Positions 8,110-16,901 of a DNA stretch of 64,000 nucleotides are shown here, one piece after another. The stretch spans positions 310,001 through 374,000 of the forward strand of contig CAVOZT010000004.1 in the NCBI GenBank assembly GCA_963701375.1, written 5' to 3'. Made by a program: the position numbers and the translations under genes. Within the stretch, counting starts at the first letter, position 1. The number at the start of each line of letters is the position of its first letter. The DNA is from CAVXTF01 sp963701375. Its GTDB lineage: Bacteria; Actinomycetota; Acidimicrobiia; Acidimicrobiales; CAVXTF01. The notes under the pieces were generated by a model. That model did not search any database. It was not told the origin of the DNA and saw nothing but the letters and a program-made list of their open reading frames with translations.

Positions 8110-9060
8110 ATGCTGACGTTCCTTCGGGGTTACGCGATCGCCGTCCTCGAGAACGTTGCGTCCGAATCAACATCGGACGTTTCTCCCGCGGACGGAACCG
8201 TGCAAGGAGATGTGGTAGCGCGCGATCTCCGCGAGGTGTTCGAGATCACCTCGCGCACACCCGCGTTGGCTCGGGTCATAACCGACGAGGTCGTCCCGCC
8301 GAACGCGAGACGCGCAGTTGTGACCGAGTTGCTCTCCGCGAGGATCGTGCCACCCGCGCGACGCATCGTAGAGCGGGCGATCGTCACCGAGCGCGCAGAC
8401 GGCCTTCTCACCGTGCTGAACGAGATCGCAGAGCTCGCCCTGCACTTCGTGGAGCTCGGGTCTGAGCAGTTCGCGGCAGAAGAGCCGCTGTTCGGTCGGG
8501 TGGGCGCGAGACACATCGCATCGGGCTACGCGACGGCGGTCTTGGAGGACGTCCAGACAGTTGCGGAGCTGGAGCAGATCGAAAACGAGCTCTTCGGTTT
8601 CGCCCGAACCGTCGATTCGACCGACGTGCTGCGATCTGCGCTCGCAGATCCGAGCCGGTCGGTGAGCGATCGCAGAGACCTGATCTCCGACTTGCTCCAC
8701 GGTCGTGCGAATCCGGTGACCGTGAGGCTCGCCCGAGCGTCTATGAACAGCCGGTCCCGTGACCCGGGCGGGTCGCTCGACTGGATGGCCGAACGCGTGG
8801 CAGAGGCGCGCGGCTGGCACGTTGCCCGCGTGTCGTCCGCTCGCGACATCGACGAGACAGAGCGTGCCTCGCTCAGCCGGGCTCTCGAGGAACTGACGGG
8901 AAGCCCCGTGGAGCTTCTCGTGACCGAGGACGCAACGCTGCTCGGCGGAGCGGTGATCACGGTAGGGAACCTGCTCGTGGACGCAAGCGCGCAACACCGG
9001 CTCGACCAGCTCTACGAGCAGATGCTCGGGTCCGAATACGTCGCATTGGGGTCGAACTAG
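8110..9060 (+). CDS. atpH: ATP synthase F1 subunit delta with duplicated N-terminal domain
   Basis: Delta subunit that links the peripheral stalk to the top of F1. It has 316 residues, whereas a standard delta has about 180. Two segments share the same pattern: residues 7-112 beginning GYAIAVLENV, and residues 139-233 beginning GYATAVLEDV. The usual C-terminal part follows (SSARDIDE, TLLGGAVITVGN). Mycobacterial delta is also domain-duplicated but is fused to a second b-type membrane helix. No membrane helix is visible here. The start at 8110 follows GGAGAG. Confidence 0.92.
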   Translation: MLTFLRGYAIAVLENVASESTSDVSPADGTVQGDVVARDLREVFEITSRTPALARVITDEVVPPNARRAVVTELLSARIVPPARRIVERAIVTERADGLLTVLNEIAELALHFVELGSEQFAAEEPLFGRVGARHIASGYATAVLEDVQTVAELEQIENELFGFARTVDSTDVLRSALADPSRSVSDRRDLISDLLHGRANPVTVRLARASMNSRSRDPGGSLDWMAERVAEARGWHVARVSSARDIDETERASLSRALEELTGSPVELLVTEDATLLGGAVITVGNLLVDASAQHRLDQLYEQMLGSEYVALGSN

Positions 9061-9074
9061 CAAATGGGAGCTGA

Positions 9075-10657
9075 ATGATGGCAGAGCTGGTCATAAGTGC
9101 AGACGAGGTAGAAGCGGCCATCGCCCGACACGTCGCGAACTACTCGCCGGCTGTGATCGCGGAACAGGTGGGAAGGGTCGTCGAGGTCGGGGACGGAATC
9201 GCACGGGTATCCGGCTTGCCGGGGGCGTCGGTAAACGAGCTTCTGGAATTCGAAGACGGCACCATGGGGCTCGCGCTCAACTTGGACGAGGACACGATCG
9301 GCGCGGTCATACTCGGGGGTGACCAGCACATAGAAGAGGAGCAGGTCGTCCGGGCGACCGGACGCATCCTTTCGGTGCCGATCGGCGACCCGCTGCTCGG
9401 CCGGGTCGTAAACGCGATCGGAGAGCCGATCGACGGCAAAGGGCCAATCGCGACAGAGGGAGAACGTCGTCTCGAGGTCCAAGCTCCTGGCATCGTGAAG
9501 CGCCAGCCAGTCTCAGAACCCCTCCAGACCGGCATCAAGGCAATCGACGCGATGACGCCGATCGGCCGCGGTCAGCGCGAGCTTCTCATCGGTGACCGCA
9601 AGACCGGCAAGACGACCGTTGCCATCGACACCATCATCAATCAACGAGGCAACGGTGTTAAGTGCATCTACGTGGCCATCGGCCAGAAGGGTTCGTCTAT
9701 CGCTCAGACCGTCGCGACGCTGGCGGACCACGGCGCCATGGAATACACGGTCGTCGTAGCCGCAGCTGCCTCGGACGGTGCGCCCTTCAAGTACCTGGCG
9801 CCGTACCGGGCTGCGCGATGGGCCAGCACTGGATGGACAATGGGGAGCACGCCCTCATCGTCTACGACGACCTCTCCAAGCAGGCCGAGGCGTACCGGCA
9901 GATGTCGCTCCTTCTCAGACGGCCGCCCGGGCGTGAGGCGTATCCAGGAGACGTGTTCTATCTGCACAGCCGGCTGCTCGAGCGGGCCGCCAAGCTGTCA
10001 GACAAGTTCGGTGGCGGATCGCTCACGGCGTTGCCCATCATCGAGACGAAGGCCGGTGACATCTCGGCGTACATCCCGACGAACGTGATCTCAATCACCG
10101 ACGGCCAGGTGTTCTTCGAGAGCGACCTCTTCTACGCAGGAGTCAGGCCTGCCATCAACGTCGGGAACTCGGTAAGCCGTGTAGGGGGTGCCGCTCAGAT
10201 CAAGGCGATGAAGGAGGTCTCGGGAACTCTCAAGATCGACCTCGCCCAGTTCCGCGAGCTCGAAGCGTTCGCGACGTTCGGCTCGGAGCTCGACCGCGTC
10301 TCGCAGGCGCAGCTCGACCGCGGTTACCGCCTCACTGAGCTGTTGAAGCAGGGCATCAACCAGCCTGTCCCGGTCGAGGAGCAGGTGGTCGTGGTGTTTG
10401 CCGGGACGAAGGGCTACGCCGACAGCGTGCCGGTTTCGGAGGTGCAGCGTTACGAGAGAGAGCTTCGTACCTACTTCAGGACGAACCAGGCAGCGCTGCT
10501 CGAGACGATCCGCGACACGGGCCGCCTTCCTGAAGGCGATGCACTCGAGCATTCGATGACCACTTTCACCGGGCAATTCGACACCGGAGTGCCGACCCCG
10601 GCCACATCGGGTCCCAAACCCGCGGCGGCGACCACCGCTGCGGAGACAGGTTCCTGA
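9075..10657 (+). CDS. atpA: ATP synthase F1 subunit alpha, one frameshift
   Basis: Non-catalytic nucleotide-binding subunit of F1. The first frame (9075 to about 9806) carries the beta-barrel domain and the Walker A GDRKTGKT. The second (about 9809 to 10657) carries ALIVYDDLSKQA (Walker B) and PPGREAYPGDVFYLHSRLLER. The join needs one base restored near 9806-9808, giving LAPYTGCAMG. With that base the protein has about 527 residues, the normal length. The C-terminal tail is Ala/Pro/Thr-rich. GGGAG at 9065-9069 precedes the ATG. The gene is essential for oxidative phosphorylation, so a sequence error is the likely explanation. Confidence 0.95.
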
Positions 10658-10660
10658 GAG

Positions 10661-11602
10661 ATGGCGGGCGGCCAGGAACGCGCGCTTCGACGGAGAATCC
10701 GCACGATCCAGTCGACGAAGAAGATCACGCGTGCCATGGAGCTGATCGCCGCTTCGCAGATAGTGCGCGCCCAGAACCGCATCGCCGCCGCGGCTCCTTA
10801 CGAAAAAGGGATCTCGCTCGTCGCAGACGAAGTTGCGATCGAGCTCGGCGGGACCGCAGGACGGTTCATGGGAGCGGTGGACGACCCGCGAAGGGTCCTG
10901 ATCCTTGCTCTCGTGGCCGACCGTGGGCTGTGCGGTGGATACAACGCCAACGTGCTGCGTGCAGTGGACCGCACGGTCAGAGCACCACAGGCGTCGGAGA
11001 TCGAGTACCGGATCGTGACATCGGGGAAGAAGGCGCCTCCGTACCTCAGGTACCGCGGGATCCACGCCGAGAAGTCGTTCACCGGGATGTCGGACAGGCC
11101 CACGTTCGAAGACGCAAGGCGCGTCGCCCTCGCGGTCAGCGCCCCATTCGTAGACGAAGCGGTCGACCAGGTGCTCGTGATCTCGACGCGGTTCTTGTCG
11201 GCGGGAACCCAGGTGGTGGAGACGCGCCAGATCCTGCCGATCCCGGTCGGTTCGCCGACGGACGAGGACGGCTCCGACGAACCCGACGCCGTGGCACGCC
11301 TCTCGAGCCCTGCGCCAGGTCCACGCGGGTACACCGAATTCGAGCCCGACGGAATTGACATTCTGGACGAGCTGGTCGCTCGCTACGTCGAGGCAGCGGT
11401 CTTCAGTGCGATGCTCGAAGCCGCAGCGAGTGAGCACACCGCTCGCCAGCGTGCGATGGCGGCCGCCACCGAGAACGCCGACGAGCTCACGAAAACCCTT
11501 ACACGCGTCATGAACCGGGCCCGCCAGGACGCGATCACGACCGAGATCATGGAGATCGTGGGGGGCGCAGAAGCGCTCCGCCAGGGTCCAGAGGAGGAAT
11601 AG
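10661..11602 (+). CDS. atpG: ATP synthase F1 subunit gamma
   Basis: Central rotor shaft, 313 residues. The N-terminal helix RRRIRTIQSTKKITRAMELIA, the LVADRGLCGGYN block and the C-terminal helix ARQDAITTEIMEIVGGAEAL are all diagnostic. An acidic, Ser/Pro-rich loop of about 30 residues near residue 200 resembles the extra loop found in actinobacterial gamma subunits. It follows atpA after 3 nt and precedes atpD by 4 nt. Confidence 0.97.
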   Translation: MAGGQERALRRRIRTIQSTKKITRAMELIAASQIVRAQNRIAAAAPYEKGISLVADEVAIELGGTAGRFMGAVDDPRRVLILALVADRGLCGGYNANVLRAVDRTVRAPQASEIEYRIVTSGKKAPPYLRYRGIHAEKSFTGMSDRPTFEDARRVALAVSAPFVDEAVDQVLVISTRFLSAGTQVVETRQILPIPVGSPTDEDGSDEPDAVARLSSPAPGPRGYTEFEPDGIDILDELVARYVEAAVFSAMLEAAASEHTARQRAMAAATENADELTKTLTRVMNRARQDAITTEIMEIVGGAEALRQGPEEE

Positions 11603-11606
11603 CAAC

Positions 11607-13058
11607 ATGACGACAACCGCTGCTCCGATCGCGACACCAGCGGAGGGGTTGAAAGAAGGCCGCGTCGTGGCCATCGCAGGTCCTGTCGTGGATGCCGAGT
11701 TCCCGCCGCATTCGCTGCCCGAGATCAACTTCGCCGTGGAGATGGACCTCGTGCTCGACGGAGAGAAGGTCACGGTCGTCGCCGAAGTGGCGCAGCAGAT
11801 CGGCGAGGGGCGCGTTCGGTGCATCTGCCTCAAGCCGACGGACGGTCTCGTGCGAGGCGCTCCTGTCCGCAACACCGGACGCGGGATAACGGTCCCCGTG
11901 GGCGACGCGGTTCTCGGTCACGTGTTCAACGTCATGGGCGTGCCGCTCGACACCGACGACATCGGTCCTTACGACGACCGCTGGGACATCCACCGAGACC
12001 CGCCGGCATTCGACGCACTCGAGCCGAGGTCGACGATGTTCGAGACGGGGATCAAGGTCATCGACCTTCTCGAGCCCTACGTGCAGGGAGGGAAGATCGG
12101 TCTGTTCGGCGGCGCCGGCGTGGGAAAGACGGTGTTGATCCAGGAGATGATCAACCGGGTCGCGACGAACCACGGAGGTGTCTCTGTATTCGCGGGGGTA
12201 GGCGAGAGGACCCGCGAAGGCACGGACCTCTGGCTCGAGATGCAGGAGTCGGGCGTCATCGAGAAGGCGGCTCTCGTCTATGGGCAGATGGACGAGCCTC
12301 CGGGCGTCCGGCTCAGAGTCGGTCTGTCCGCGCTCACGATGGCGGAGTACTTCCGCGACGTGAAGAGCCAGGACGTGCTCCTGTTCGTCGACAACATCTT
12401 CAGGTTCGTCCAGGCAGGGTCCGAGGTTTCGACGCTCCTCGGCCGCATGCCGTCCGCCGTCGGTTACCAGCCCACGCTCGCCGACGAGATGGGCGAACTG
12501 CAGGAGCGGATCACCTCTACCAGAGGGCGGTCGATCACCTCGCTGCAGGCGGTGTACGTGCCGGCGGACGACTACACCGACCCAGCACCCTTCACGACCT
12601 TCACCCACCTCGACGCCACCACTGAGCTTTCCCGTCAGATCGCGGCACTCGGCATCTATCCGGCCGTCGACCCGCTCGGGTCGACCTCGAACATCCTTTC
12701 GCCCGAGGTCGTAGGTCAACGTCACTACGACGTGGCTCGGCGCACCCAGAGCGTGCTGCAGCGCTACAGGGAGCTCCAGGACATCATCGCCATCCTCGGG
12801 CTCGACGAGCTGTCTGAAGAGGACCGTGTGACGGTGAACCGCGCGAGAAAGATCCAACGGTTCCTGTCGCAGCCCTTCAACGTCGGCGAGGTGTTCACCG
12901 GGCTCAAGGGCGTGACGGTGCCGGTCAAAGAAGCCGTGGAGTCGTTCGAGGCACTCTGCAACGGCGACCTCGACGACGTTCCCGAGCAGGCTTTCTTGAA
13001 TGTCGGTGGAGCCGAGTCGGTCTTGGAGAAGGCCAGCAAGCTCGAGAGGGAGAGCTGA
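11607..13058 (+). CDS. atpD: ATP synthase F1 subunit beta
   Basis: Catalytic subunit, 483 residues. Walker A GLFGGAGVGKTVLIQE, the catalytic Glu in GVGERTREG, Walker B DVLLFVDNIFRF and the DELSEEDR block near the C-terminus (the DELSEED-type region that contacts gamma) are all present. The frame is intact, in contrast to atpA. AGAGGAGG lies just upstream of the start, and atpC begins 3 nt after the stop. Confidence 0.98.
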   Translation: MTTTAAPIATPAEGLKEGRVVAIAGPVVDAEFPPHSLPEINFAVEMDLVLDGEKVTVVAEVAQQIGEGRVRCICLKPTDGLVRGAPVRNTGRGITVPVGDAVLGHVFNVMGVPLDTDDIGPYDDRWDIHRDPPAFDALEPRSTMFETGIKVIDLLEPYVQGGKIGLFGGAGVGKTVLIQEMINRVATNHGGVSVFAGVGERTREGTDLWLEMQESGVIEKAALVYGQMDEPPGVRLRVGLSALTMAEYFRDVKSQDVLLFVDNIFRFVQAGSEVSTLLGRMPSAVGYQPTLADEMGELQERITSTRGRSITSLQAVYVPADDYTDPAPFTTFTHLDATTELSRQIAALGIYPAVDPLGSTSNILSPEVVGQRHYDVARRTQSVLQRYRELQDIIAILGLDELSEEDRVTVNRARKIQRFLSQPFNVGEVFTGLKGVTVPVKEAVESFEALCNGDLDDVPEQAFLNVGGAESVLEKASKLERES

Positions 13059-13061
13059 CAG

Positions 13062-13511
13062 GTGGCAGAGTTCCCCGCCCGTCTCGTCACCCCGGAAGAA
13101 GTGATCTTCGACGAGCAGGTGGAAGCCGTCATTCTTCGCACCGGCGTCGGCGACGCCACCTTTCTCGCCGGCCACTGCCCACTCGTTGGTTCGGTCGTTC
13201 CGGGACTGGTTCGCTTCGTGCGTGCAGGTGGCGAGGAACAGCGCGTGGCCGTGCAGGGCGGGTTCGTGCACGTCCAGTCGGACGGCAGCGTCACCGTGCT
13301 TCCCCCGTCGGCCGAGCTGGCGGACCACATCGACGTCGAGCGGGCCAGGCGCTCGCTCGAAGCCGCGGAGTCGAAGCTGGCCGAACTTGCGGCCGCCGGG
13401 CGCACCGCACCGGATCCCGACGACGAACACGCGATAACCGACGTCGAAGTCGAAGAGGCTGAAGCGCAGCGCAAGCGCGCCGAGGTACGCATCGAGGTGG
13501 CGGGCGGCTGA
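13062..13511 (+). CDS. atpC: ATP synthase F1 subunit epsilon
   Basis: Last gene of the operon, 149 residues, starting with GTG. The N-terminal beta-sandwich (FPARLVTPEEVIFDEQ, FLAGHCPLVGSVVPG) couples to gamma and the c-ring. The C-terminal part is a helical segment with two Arg/Ala/Glu-rich helices separated by an acidic insert (APDPDDEHAITD). The insert makes it longer than minimal actinobacterial epsilons. No clear terminator is visible before the next gene. Confidence 0.93.
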   Translation: MAEFPARLVTPEEVIFDEQVEAVILRTGVGDATFLAGHCPLVGSVVPGLVRFVRAGGEEQRVAVQGGFVHVQSDGSVTVLPPSAELADHIDVERARRSLEAAESKLAELAAAGRTAPDPDDEHAITDVEVEEAEAQRKRAEVRIEVAGG

Positions 13512-13545
13512 GTCTCACGCAGGTCAGCCTCGATCCAACATTGCG

Positions 13546-14073
13546 ATGATTCGGCCGGCGAGGCCGGAAGACGCAGACGACGAGCGGTCCGTCGAACTGG
13601 CGGCCGGCGCACGTTTCGCCGACATCGGAATGCCTCAGGTATCGGCGCACGACCCAATGGCAGCCGACGCGCTTGCGCAGTACGCGCGCGACGGCCGTTC
13701 CTGGGTGGCGACCGATGACGACGACAGGGCGGTCGGCTATGTGGTCGTGGACGTCGTGGCGGGATCTGCACACATCGAGCAGTTGAGCGTCCATCCCGCT
13801 CGTCAGGGCGCCGGACTTGGCCGTGCCCTCATAGCCGAGGTCGAGAGGTGGGCACAGGAGCGCCGCATGGACGCCGTCACGCTCACCACGTTCAAGGACG
13901 TGCCCTGGAACCGCCCGCTGTACGAGCACCTGGGCTTCACGGTGTTGGCCGACTACGAATTGACCCCGGAATTGCGGCAAATCGTCGACGACGAGGCCGG
14001 ACTCGGGCTCGATCCGGCGATCCGGGTGTGCATGCGCAAGACGGTCGGTCTCAGCCGAACTCGATCTGGCTGA
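13546..14073 (+). CDS. GNAT-family N-acetyltransferase
   Basis: Acetyl-CoA-dependent acyltransferase of 175 residues. The acetyl-CoA-binding signature is at LSVHPARQGAGLGRALI (about residues 83-99), and the C-terminal block VPWNRPLYEHLGFTVLADYELTPELR closes the fold. Its acceptor is unknown; ribosomal-protein, antibiotic and small-molecule roles are all possible. The 3' end overlaps the 3' end of glpX, on the other strand, by 23 bases. Confidence 0.85.
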   Translation: MIRPARPEDADDERSVELAAGARFADIGMPQVSAHDPMAADALAQYARDGRSWVATDDDDRAVGYVVVDVVAGSAHIEQLSVHPARQGAGLGRALIAEVERWAQERRMDAVTLTTFKDVPWNRPLYEHLGFTVLADYELTPELRQIVDDEAGLGLDPAIRVCMRKTVGLSRTRSG

Positions 14074-15046
14074 ATTCGGCGAGCTTGTTCAGCGCGTGGC
14101 GCGCGGTCACGAAACGCACCGTGCCCGACAACGAGCGCATGACAAGAGACTGCGTGGTAGCGCCGAAGTCGTGATAGCGAACTCCCTGGAGCAGTTCGCC
14201 GTCGGTGATCCCGGTCGTGGCGAAGAAGCAGTTGTTCCCCCGCACCAGTGTGTCGGTTACGAGGATCTCGTCGAGGTCGTAGCCGGCATCGACCGCGGCT
14301 GCCCGCTCGCCGTCGTCGCGCGGCCACAGCCTTCCCTGGATCATCCCGCCCATGCACTTGAGGGCCGCGGCGGCGAGAACTCCCTCGGGAGTACCTCCGA
14401 CACCGAGAAGCAGGTCGACCCCAGAGTCCGGCCAAGCCGTCGAGATCGCCCCGCCGACGTCCCCGTGTTCGATCAGCTTTATCCGCGCGCCGCTCGAGCG
14501 GACCTCGCCGATCAGGTCCGAGTGCCGCGGACGGTCGAGCACGACGACCGTCACGTCGCGAACTGATTTCCCGAGCGCCTTCGCTACTGCTTCGATGTTC
14601 TCGGTCGGGGTCCTCGTCAGGTCGACCGCGCCCGCCGCTCTCGGACCGACCGCGAGCTTCTCCATGTAAACGCAGGGCCCGGGATCGAACATCGTCCCGC
14701 GGTCCGACACCGCGATCACGGCCAGCGCGCCCCCGCGGCCCAACGCGGTGAGTGTCGTCCCTTCGATCGGGTCGACCGCGATGTCCGTCTCGGGCAGCGA
14801 TCCGTTGCCTATGCGCTCGCCGTTGAACAACATGGGAGCGCGGTCTTTCTCGCCCTCGCCGATGACGACGATCCCATCCATGGAGACCGTTTGCAGGACC
14901 ACGCGCATGGCGTCGACGGCAGCCGCGTCGGCTCCTTCTTTCTCGCCCCGCCCCATCCACCTGCCTGCGGCGAGCGCAGCGGCCTCGGTGGTCCGCACGA
15001 GCTCCATTGCGAGGTTCCGGTCGGGGGCACGTTTCTCCGGCGTCAC
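14051..15046 (-). CDS. glpX: Fructose-1,6-bisphosphatase, class II
   Basis: Gluconeogenic phosphatase converting fructose-1,6-bisphosphate to fructose-6-phosphate. It has 331 residues, with the metal-site motifs VVIGEGEKDRAPML and DPIEGTTLTALG, and the GVGGTPEGVLAAAALKC block typical of GlpX. This class is the usual FBPase of actinobacteria. A TAGGGT hexamer (15059-15054) ends 7 nt before the GTG start, predicting a leaderless transcript. It acts against the phosphofructokinase encoded at 23252. Confidence 0.95.
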   Translation of the reverse strand: MTPEKRAPDRNLAMELVRTTEAAALAAGRWMGRGEKEGADAAAVDAMRVVLQTVSMDGIVVIGEGEKDRAPMLFNGERIGNGSLPETDIAVDPIEGTTLTALGRGGALAVIAVSDRGTMFDPGPCVYMEKLAVGPRAAGAVDLTRTPTENIEAVAKALGKSVRDVTVVVLDRPRHSDLIGEVRSSGARIKLIEHGDVGGAISTAWPDSGVDLLLGVGGTPEGVLAAAALKCMGGMIQGRLWPRDDGERAAAVDAGYDLDEILVTDTLVRGNNCFFATTGITDGELLQGVRYHDFGATTQSLVMRSLSGTVRFVTARHALNKLAEFSQIEFG

Positions 15047-15137
15047 CGTGACGACCCTAACGCTTCACGCCGCAGCCGGCGCCGTAGGCATGCGTCGTGA
15101 ATTCGGTCACAACTCGACCGGTAGGCTGAGCGCCACG

Positions 15138-16859
15138 ATGAGTGACGAGACAACGGCAGGCGAGTCACCCGCAGGCGAATCACCGACAGCCGAGTCGGCG
15201 AAATCGCGCTGGCAAAGGGCGTACGAAGCTTCATCTCGTCGCGACGTCGACTTCGAGACGATGTCGCGTGTACCTCTGGAAGCTGCTTACGGACCTGACG
15301 ACGGTTCAGCTTCAAGCGTGCCCGCCGACGGGTCGGACAGGATCGGGTGGCCGGGGCAGTATCCGTACACGCGCGGGTCGCATGCGTCGATGTACAGGTC
15401 GAAGCTCTGGACGATGCGCCTGTTTGCCGGGTTCGGCACGGCGGAGGACACGAACGCCAGGTTCAAGGAGCTTCTGCGAAGCGGGAGCGACGGGCTTTCT
15501 GTCGCATTCGATCTGCCGACGCTCATGGGACGCGACTCCGACGACCCGCGCTGCGAAGGCGAAGTCGGCAAATGTGGCGTCGCGGTCGACACTCTCGCCG
15601 ACGTGGAGGACCTCTTCTCGGGCATCGATCTCGGGTCGGTCACCACCTCGATGACGATCAACTCCCCGGCGCCCATCCTGCTCGCCATGTACGTCGCCGC
15701 CGCGGAGAAGTCGGGAGTCGAACGGTCGCGGCTCGGCGGCACTCTGCAGAACGACATGCTGAAGGAGTACCAGGCCCAGAAGGAGTACGTCTTCCCGCCG
15801 AGACCCTCTGTGCGACTCGTGACGGACGTCATCGAGTTCTGCCAAGCCGAGATGCCGAGATTCCACCCCGTGTCGGTCTCCGGCTACCACATTCGCGAAG
15901 CGGGCTCGACCGCGGCTCAGGAGCTCGCCTTCACGCTCGCAAACGGGTTCGCGTACGTGGAGGCGGCATTGAACCGGGGACTCGGTGTCGACGATTTCGC
16001 GCCGAGACTGAGCTTCTTCTTCAACGCGCACATCGACTTCTTCGAAGAGATCGCGAAGTACCGTGCGGCGCGCCGGATCTGGTCGAGATGGATGAAAGAG
16101 CGTTACGGTGCGAAGAACCCTCGTTCACTCCAACTCCGTTTCCACACCCAGACCGCAGGCGTGTCGCTCACCGCGCAGCAACCCGAGGTGAACATCGTTC
16201 GTACCGCCATCGAGGCGCTCGCCGGCGTGCTCGGCGGGACACAGAGCCTTCATACGAACTCGATGGACGAGGTGCTCGCGTTGCCCACCGAACGTGCTGC
16301 GCGCATAGCGCTCAGGACCCAGCAGGTGATCGCGCACGAGACAGGGGTTACCACGGTTGCCGATCCGCTCGGCGGCTCGTGGTTCGTCGAGTCGCTCACC
16401 GACGAGATGGAGCGTCTCGCTGAAGAGATGTTCGCAACTCTCGACGCGTGGGGGAACGGCTCCATGCTCGAAGGTGTTCTCGAGGGCATAGAGCGGCGCT
16501 GGTTCCTGTCCGAGATAGCGGAGGCCGCATACGACCTGGAGCGGCGGATCTCTTCGGGCAGACGCGTCGTCGTAGGGGTGAACTCCTTCAAGGAAGGGAA
16601 CGACGAGCCGCAGCCGCCCATCCTCCGGATCGGGCACGAGGTCGAGGAGCTGCAGCTGAAGAGGCTTGCGTCGGTTCGACAGACCCGTTCCGAAGAAGAA
16701 GTCCGTCGTACCCTCGCCGACCTGGGGCATCTTGCGGGAGGAGACCACAACCTGATGCCTCCGATCCTCCGCGCCGTCGACGCATATGCGACCGTCGGTG
16801 AGATCATCGACTGTCTGGCCGACGTCTTCGGCCGGTACACCGAGGAGCCTGCGCTCTAG
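15138..16859 (+). CDS. B12-dependent acyl-CoA mutase large subunit (isobutyryl-CoA mutase-like residues)
   Basis: Coenzyme-B12 carbon-skeleton mutase of the methylmalonyl-CoA mutase family, 573 residues, made only of the substrate-binding TIM-barrel part. The cobalamin-binding domain must be a separate protein not in this window. Family blocks are YPYTRGSHASMYRSKLWTMR, GFGTAEDTN, TLQNDMLKEY and SGYHIREAGS. The two positions that set substrate choice are Phe96 (Tyr89 in methylmalonyl-CoA mutase) and Gln214 (Arg207), the pair found in isobutyryl-CoA mutase, with identical 118-residue spacing. The N-terminus has a short AGESP repeat. TAGGCT at 15122-15127 could be the -10. murA then meaB follow on the same strand. 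Confidence 0.88.
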   Translation: MSDETTAGESPAGESPTAESAKSRWQRAYEASSRRDVDFETMSRVPLEAAYGPDDGSASSVPADGSDRIGWPGQYPYTRGSHASMYRSKLWTMRLFAGFGTAEDTNARFKELLRSGSDGLSVAFDLPTLMGRDSDDPRCEGEVGKCGVAVDTLADVEDLFSGIDLGSVTTSMTINSPAPILLAMYVAAAEKSGVERSRLGGTLQNDMLKEYQAQKEYVFPPRPSVRLVTDVIEFCQAEMPRFHPVSVSGYHIREAGSTAAQELAFTLANGFAYVEAALNRGLGVDDFAPRLSFFFNAHIDFFEEIAKYRAARRIWSRWMKERYGAKNPRSLQLRFHTQTAGVSLTAQQPEVNIVRTAIEALAGVLGGTQSLHTNSMDEVLALPTERAARIALRTQQVIAHETGVTTVADPLGGSWFVESLTDEMERLAEEMFATLDAWGNGSMLEGVLEGIERRWFLSEIAEAAYDLERRISSGRRVVVGVNSFKEGNDEPQPPILRIGHEVEELQLKRLASVRQTRSEEEVRRTLADLGHLAGGDHNLMPPILRAVDAYATVGEIIDCLADVFGRYTEEPAL

Positions 16860-16901
16860 GCGAACCACGCCACGTCCCGCCGGGGCGGTCATACTTGCTG
16901 C

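Noticed and set aside
10091..11875. 594-codon open frame on the minus strand
   Set aside because: Antisense to atpA and atpG. No recognisable motif and composition typical of a shadow.
11547..13430. 627-codon open frame on the minus strand
   Set aside because: It is antisense to atpD and atpC, which are unambiguous. The translation is Arg/His/Asp-rich without domains, as expected for shadow frames in high-GC DNA.
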